Of a stretch of 64,000 bases of DNA, positions 60,624 through 64,000 are shown piece by piece. Positions within the stretch are counted from its first letter, which is position 1; every line of letters begins with the position of its first letter. Source of the stretch: UBA2991 sp963422605 (lineage in GTDB: Bacteria; Chloroflexota; Dehalococcoidia; Tepidiformales; Tepidiformaceae); the NCBI GenBank assembly GCA_963422605.2, contig CAXXUF010000002.1, positions 1,550,001 through 1,614,000 of the forward strand. The letters run 5' to 3'. The notes under the pieces are model-generated. The model was not told the origin of the DNA and searched no databases. It saw only the letters and a program-made list of their open reading frames with translations. The translations under genes and the position numbers were made by a program.

Positions 60624-61568
60624 ATGGCGCCGTTCATTGTGAACCGGGTCGTCCAGACGATCCCCGTGATGTTCTTCGCCACCGTTGCTGTCTTCCTCGT
60701 GCTGCGATTGATCCCCGGCGACCCTGCTCACTTTCTTGCTGGCGAGGACGCGACCCCCGAAGACATCCATGGTATCCGTGAGCAGCTCGGGCTTACCGAC
60801 AGCTGGCCCGAGCAGTACATCCGCTGGATCGGCAACCTCGCGCGTGGAGACTTCGGGCAGTCGTTTCAGAACCGCCTTTCCGTCGGGCGTCTGTTCTCGA
60901 TCAACTTCCCCCCCACGCTTGAGCTCAGCGTCGTTGCCTACGCCTTCGCGATCGTCGTGGGCATCCCTCTGGGCCTGCTCGGCGGAGTGAAACGGAGGGG
61001 CGGCTGGGACTGGCTGCTCTCCGGCTACACGATGGTGGCGGTGGGCGTCCCCAGCTTCTTGACGGGCATCCTCCTCCTCTGGGTCTTCGCAGTGGAGCTT
61101 CCGTGGTTCCCTTCCCACGGACGCGAGTCCTTCCTCGACGACCCGCTGGCCTCGCTGCACCACCTTGCGCTGCCAGCCCTCGCCCTGGGAGCGCCCATCA
61201 GTGCGGTACTCGCTCGCTACACGCGGACAACGATCGCCGACGTCGTCGGTCAGGACTTTGTCCGCACAGCGAGGGCGAAGGGGCTCAACGAACGAAATGT
61301 CGTGATGCGGCACGCTCTGCGCAACTCGCTGATTCCGGTGATCACGATCATGGCGCTGCAGATTGGGGCGGTACTCGCCGGCGCGGTGGTGATCGAACAG
61401 GTTTTCACGAGGCCTGGCGTTGGCCGCCTCATGATCGACGCGATCAACAGCAGGGACTACCTCGTCGTGCAGAGTTCGCTTGTTGTCTTCGTCGTCATCT
61501 TCGTCGCGGCGAACCTGGTCGCCGATATCACGTATGGACTCGTTGACCCGCGGGTACGCGACCAATGA
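60624..61568 (+). CDS. Oligopeptide/dipeptide ABC permease, DppB type (second set)
   Basis: 314 residues from ATG 60624 (MAPFIVNRVVQTIPVMFFAT). LREQ-type motif IREQLGLTDSWPEQYIRW, GDFGQSFQNRLSV, EAA loop DFVRTARAKGLNERNVVMRH, and C-terminal DITYGLVDPRVR. Six membrane segments. I reject the longer reading from 60327 because its first 99 codons are not family-like. Its stop overlaps the next start (ATGA). Confidence 0.92.
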   Translation: MAPFIVNRVVQTIPVMFFATVAVFLVLRLIPGDPAHFLAGEDATPEDIHGIREQLGLTDSWPEQYIRWIGNLARGDFGQSFQNRLSVGRLFSINFPPTLELSVVAYAFAIVVGIPLGLLGGVKRRGGWDWLLSGYTMVAVGVPSFLTGILLLWVFAVELPWFPSHGRESFLDDPLASLHHLALPALALGAPISAVLARYTRTTIADVVGQDFVRTARAKGLNERNVVMRHALRNSLIPVITIMALQIGAVLAGAVVIEQVFTRPGVGRLMIDAINSRDYLVVQSSLVVFVVIFVAANLVADITYGLVDPRVRDQ

Positions 61569-62461
61569 GCGCCACACCCTCTACGGAGCTGGCGACCCTC
61601 GGGGCGCGGCTCACGCACTCCATGTGGATGGACGCCCTCAAGCGCATCATGCGCAATCCGCAGGGAGCGATTGCGCTGACGGGCCTCCTCCTGCTCATGC
61701 TGGCGGCGCTTGGCGCCTCCCTCGTCACCTGGCACGACCCCATCGGCCAGGACGCCTCCGGCAGGCTGCTCGCTCCTTCATGGGACCACCCGTTTGGAAC
61801 CGATGAGCTCCGGCGGGACCTCTTCGCGCGCACCGTTTTCGGGCTCAGGGCGTCCCTCCTGCTGAGCTTCCTGGGGGTCGTTGGGGGCGCCTTCGTCGGC
61901 ACCACTGCCGGATTCGCCGTGGGCTACGTCGGCGGCTGGTCCGACGCCACGGTCATGCGCCTCGTAGACGCGCTGCTGGCGTTCCCGGGACTGCTCATGG
62001 TCCTCGCCATCGTCACCATTCTCGGCCCTGGCATCCAGAACGTCGGCATCGCTATCGCGTTCTTTACCCTCCCGGGGTTCGTGAGGCTCTCGCGCGCCCA
62101 AATGCTGGCTGAGCGGAACAAGGACTACGTCCTCGCAGCGCGGGTGGTCGGCGCCAACCCCATCCGGATCATCTTTCGACACATTGTGCTCAACGCCCTT
62201 CCTCCCCTGCTCACACAGGTCGCGCTGGCTATCGCTGGAGGGGTGCTCCTGGTAGCCGCCCTCAGTTTTCTTGGCCTCGGCGAGACGCCGCCAGCGCCCT
62301 CCCTGGGGGGGCTGGTGAATACAAGCAGGGCGTACCTCCAGTTCGCGTGGTGGTACCCGCTCTTCCCGGGCGCTGTGCTCGCGCTCCTGCTGCTTTGCCT
62401 CAACCTCCTCTCCGACGCGATCAACGAAGCGATCAGTCCGTACGCCCGGAGACGCTCGTAG
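61565..62461 (+). CDS. Oligopeptide/dipeptide ABC permease, DppC type (second set)
   Basis: 298 residues. FGTDELRRDLFARTVFG, EAA-like loop DYVLAARVVGANPIRIIFRH, and FLGLGETPPAPSLGG mark the DppC class. Six membrane segments. Coupled to the DppB-type gene. As with the first set no DppD/DppF ATPases follow; the next gene is a convergent amidohydrolase 76 bases on. Confidence 0.92.
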   Translation: MSATPSTELATLGARLTHSMWMDALKRIMRNPQGAIALTGLLLLMLAALGASLVTWHDPIGQDASGRLLAPSWDHPFGTDELRRDLFARTVFGLRASLLLSFLGVVGGAFVGTTAGFAVGYVGGWSDATVMRLVDALLAFPGLLMVLAIVTILGPGIQNVGIAIAFFTLPGFVRLSRAQMLAERNKDYVLAARVVGANPIRIIFRHIVLNALPPLLTQVALAIAGGVLLVAALSFLGLGETPPAPSLGGLVNTSRAYLQFAWWYPLFPGAVLALLLLCLNLLSDAINEAISPYARRRS

Positions 62462-62537
62462 CCGGGACGGCAGGCGCCAAAGCCTTCGCGGGGAGCCTTG
62501 AACTACCGAATCTTGCGACCGCCTGGAGGGCTCGCGG

Positions 62538-63620
62538 TCACCCGGTAAGCCGGGCAATGTCAAGCCCGAACACCCGCGCAGCGTTCCCCGCGAGGATCTG
62601 ATGGGTCTCCCCTGCGTCGACGTCCGCGAAAAGGTCGTCGATCATCGATTGCGTGTGGGGGAAGGTCCCCTCCGGATGCGGGTAGTCAGTTCCAAACATC
62701 AGACTTTCGACACCCAGGCGGTGCCGCCCGGCAACGTCCGCCTCCGTGAGTGGCCCCGCGCAGAAGCCCTGGCGCCGGAAGAGCTCACTCGGGAGCAGCT
62801 CCTGGCTTTGGCCGCCAGGCCTCAGCTTCACCAGTGCGTCGAACTCGTCCAGCAGTGGCGGCACCCAGGTGCTCCCGGATTCGACATACCCGAACGAAAG
62901 GGTGGGGAAGCGCTCTGCGATCCCGCCGAGAAGGAAGTGCTTGAGCGCCGACCGGAGCTCAAGGGTCGTCAACGGCCCCAGCTGGAAGACCTGACCGTTG
63001 GGGTCTGCCTCAAGGATGGGATTCTCACGGCCGAAGCCAGGATGGAAGAGGATGGGCAGCCGCAGTTCTTCGGCGAGCGCCCACAGGCGGTCGTAACTCC
63101 GGTCATGGTAGGGAAGCGCGCCCGGGAACCAGTAGAAAGCGCCTGGCAGGATCAGCGCCCGGAACCCCGCCTCGTGGGCCTCGCGAACCTCCGCGAGCGT
63201 CGTATCCATATCGGAGAGCGTCACAGCGGCCACTCCGACGAATCGGTACGCCTCAGGCGCGAAGTGGTCGGAAAACCAGCGGTAATACGCGCTGTTCGCC
63301 GCCCGGACGAAGTCGATATCGGGATCGCGGGATCCGCCGCGTTCGATGACAACTTCGGCGCAGACGCCATCGCTCGTGATGGCGGACATCCTCGCATCGA
63401 GATCGACGGTAATACGGAACTCCTCAGGACGGTTCGCACGCCCTGAGTACGAAGTCTCCTGACCGCGTGCACGCATGTTCGCCAGGATCTTCTGCAGTCT
63501 CTCCTCATCTTTGGCGTTCAAGTCAAGCATTTTCTCGCGATAGTTCGGGTCGATATACTCCGAGAGGTCGAGGAACCTCTCCGTGTGAGAATCGGCTGAA
63601 ATGACTACTCGTGACGACAT
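62538..63620 (-). CDS. Amidohydrolase family 2 (ACMSD-like) metal-dependent hydrolase
   Basis: 360 residues, TIM barrel. VVISADSHTERFLDL gives Asp-Ser-His in place of the usual HxH; then LPILFHPGFGRENP (His), FGYVESGSTWVPPLLDEFD, and MFGTDYPHPEGTFP with the metal Asp and His. The family includes decarboxylases and lactone hydrolases such as ACMSD and LigJ relatives; the substrate here is unknown. ATG 63620 behind GGAGAG is the good start. The gap 63621-63853 shows nothing. Confidence 0.88.
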   Translation of the reverse strand: MSSRVVISADSHTERFLDLSEYIDPNYREKMLDLNAKDEERLQKILANMRARGQETSYSGRANRPEEFRITVDLDARMSAITSDGVCAEVVIERGGSRDPDIDFVRAANSAYYRWFSDHFAPEAYRFVGVAAVTLSDMDTTLAEVREAHEAGFRALILPGAFYWFPGALPYHDRSYDRLWALAEELRLPILFHPGFGRENPILEADPNGQVFQLGPLTTLELRSALKHFLLGGIAERFPTLSFGYVESGSTWVPPLLDEFDALVKLRPGGQSQELLPSELFRRQGFCAGPLTEADVAGRHRLGVESLMFGTDYPHPEGTFPHTQSMIDDLFADVDAGETHQILAGNAARVFGLDIARLTG

Positions 63621-63853
63621 TATTCTCTCCTCGTTCAGGAACTGACATGGCGTCGTTCCAGCTTCGGCTCGCGCCGTCTCCTCTGCTCTGTTCGGCCCGT
63701 GCCTTCGCCGGAGCTTCTCACCAGAGCGTGCAGACACTGCCACCATACCCGAATTCCCCAAGGATGCTAACCAGTGGGCGGGTGCGCACGTCTGCTGCTG
63801 GCAGTGGAGAGCGCCTGCGCCGGATCGTTCGGGGCAAGGGCGACCCGGGAGTG

Positions 63854-63928
63854 TGGAGCGGGAGACGAGGGTCGAACTCGCGACATCCTGCTTGGAAGGC
63901 AGGCGCTCTACCGCTGAGCTACTCCCGC
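63854..63928 (-). tRNA. tRNA-Gly (TCC)
   Basis: Complete cloverleaf: acceptor GCGGGAG/CTCCCGC, D-loop AGCGGTA, anticodon stem CCTGC/GCAGG with loop CTTCCAA (TCC), T-loop TTCGACC, discriminator T, encoded CCA at 63854-63856. A TACAAT -10 element lies 16 bases before its 5' end. Appears to be the functional copy of the pair. Confidence 0.97.
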
Positions 63929-63976
63929 TCGCGGCCTCTGCGCGATTGTAGCAACCGGAGCGAGCCCCGCCCCTGT
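63854..63976 (-). repeat. Direct repeat copy A: tRNA-Gly plus 48-bp 5' flank
   Basis: Partner of 56157-56279, same orientation, same length. Carries the intact tRNA-Gly and the shared upstream flank with TACAAT. Distance between equivalent ends is 7697 bases. Confidence 0.85.
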
Positions 63977-64000
63977 TGGGCACGACAGATGGAGGCGCGT

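Noticed and set aside
56157..63976. Integrase-mediated island with attL/attR
   Set aside because: No integrase or excisionase in the segment, and the repeat extends across the tRNA 5' flank, unlike a typical att site; left as a recombination or duplication boundary.

Overview
The window is GC-rich bacterial DNA with dense genes, short spacers and many ATGA/GTGA stop-start overlaps. The gene content fits a free-living, probably aerobic member of the Chloroflexota (Dehalococcoidia/SAR202-like). The reasons are the short EF-Ts, a phosphatidylinositol/mannoside-type lipid operon, assimilatory sulfate reduction, several cytochrome P450 and luciferase-like flavin monooxygenase genes, and Tat-lipoprotein peptide-binding proteins with an Asp run after the lipobox Cys. 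This placement is inference; the window has no rRNA.

Positions 1-13.5 kb: metabolite repair (nnr, cut by the window edge), acpS, folD, and prfB with its programmed +1 frameshift translationally coupled to a membrane-anchored zinc peptidase. Then comes a six-gene minus-strand operon: inositol-phosphate synthase, two LpxL/PatA-like acyltransferases, a PHP phosphoesterase, a PimA-like mannosyltransferase and a CDP-alcohol phosphotransferase. Next are hemB and a siroheme sulfite/nitrite reductase. The reductase diverges from cysH-cysC-sat-(membrane protein), so 11.7-17.3 kb is one sulfate-assimilation locus.

Positions 17-35 kb: a frameshifted lipoprotein, an O-methyltransferase, an enoyl-CoA hydratase, an MFS transporter, tRNA-Phe, and proS-dtd-fmdB read from a promoter overlapped by a CIRCE (HrcA) operator. 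Further on are tRNA-Ser, an SDR, a VTT membrane protein, and the conserved rpsB-tsf-pyrH-frr-uppS-cdsA operon. A decayed DUF3467-like gene is followed by a compact promoter/18-codon ORF/palindrome/terminator unit in front of birA, and then an nfeD-slipin pair.

Positions 35-56 kb look accessory: a large RapA-type SNF2 helicase that is visibly more A/T-rich than its surroundings, three P450s, an LLM monooxygenase, DUF3500, nitroreductase, a D-aminoacylase-type amidohydrolase and an oligopeptide ABC set (binding protein and two permeases, no ATPases). Gene remnants are common here: an MFS scrap, and an LLM N-terminus joined to an alpha/beta-hydrolase C-terminus. NhaA, a GNAT enzyme and a lipoprotein follow.

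Positions 56.2-63.9 kb: a sulfatase, a second oligopeptide ABC set and an amidohydrolase, lying between two same-orientation copies of tRNA-Gly(UCC) that share their 5' flank. The copy at 56 kb has lost tertiary-contact bases. This bounded segment may have been acquired or duplicated as a unit. No integrase, transposase, CRISPR array or rRNA gene was seen.
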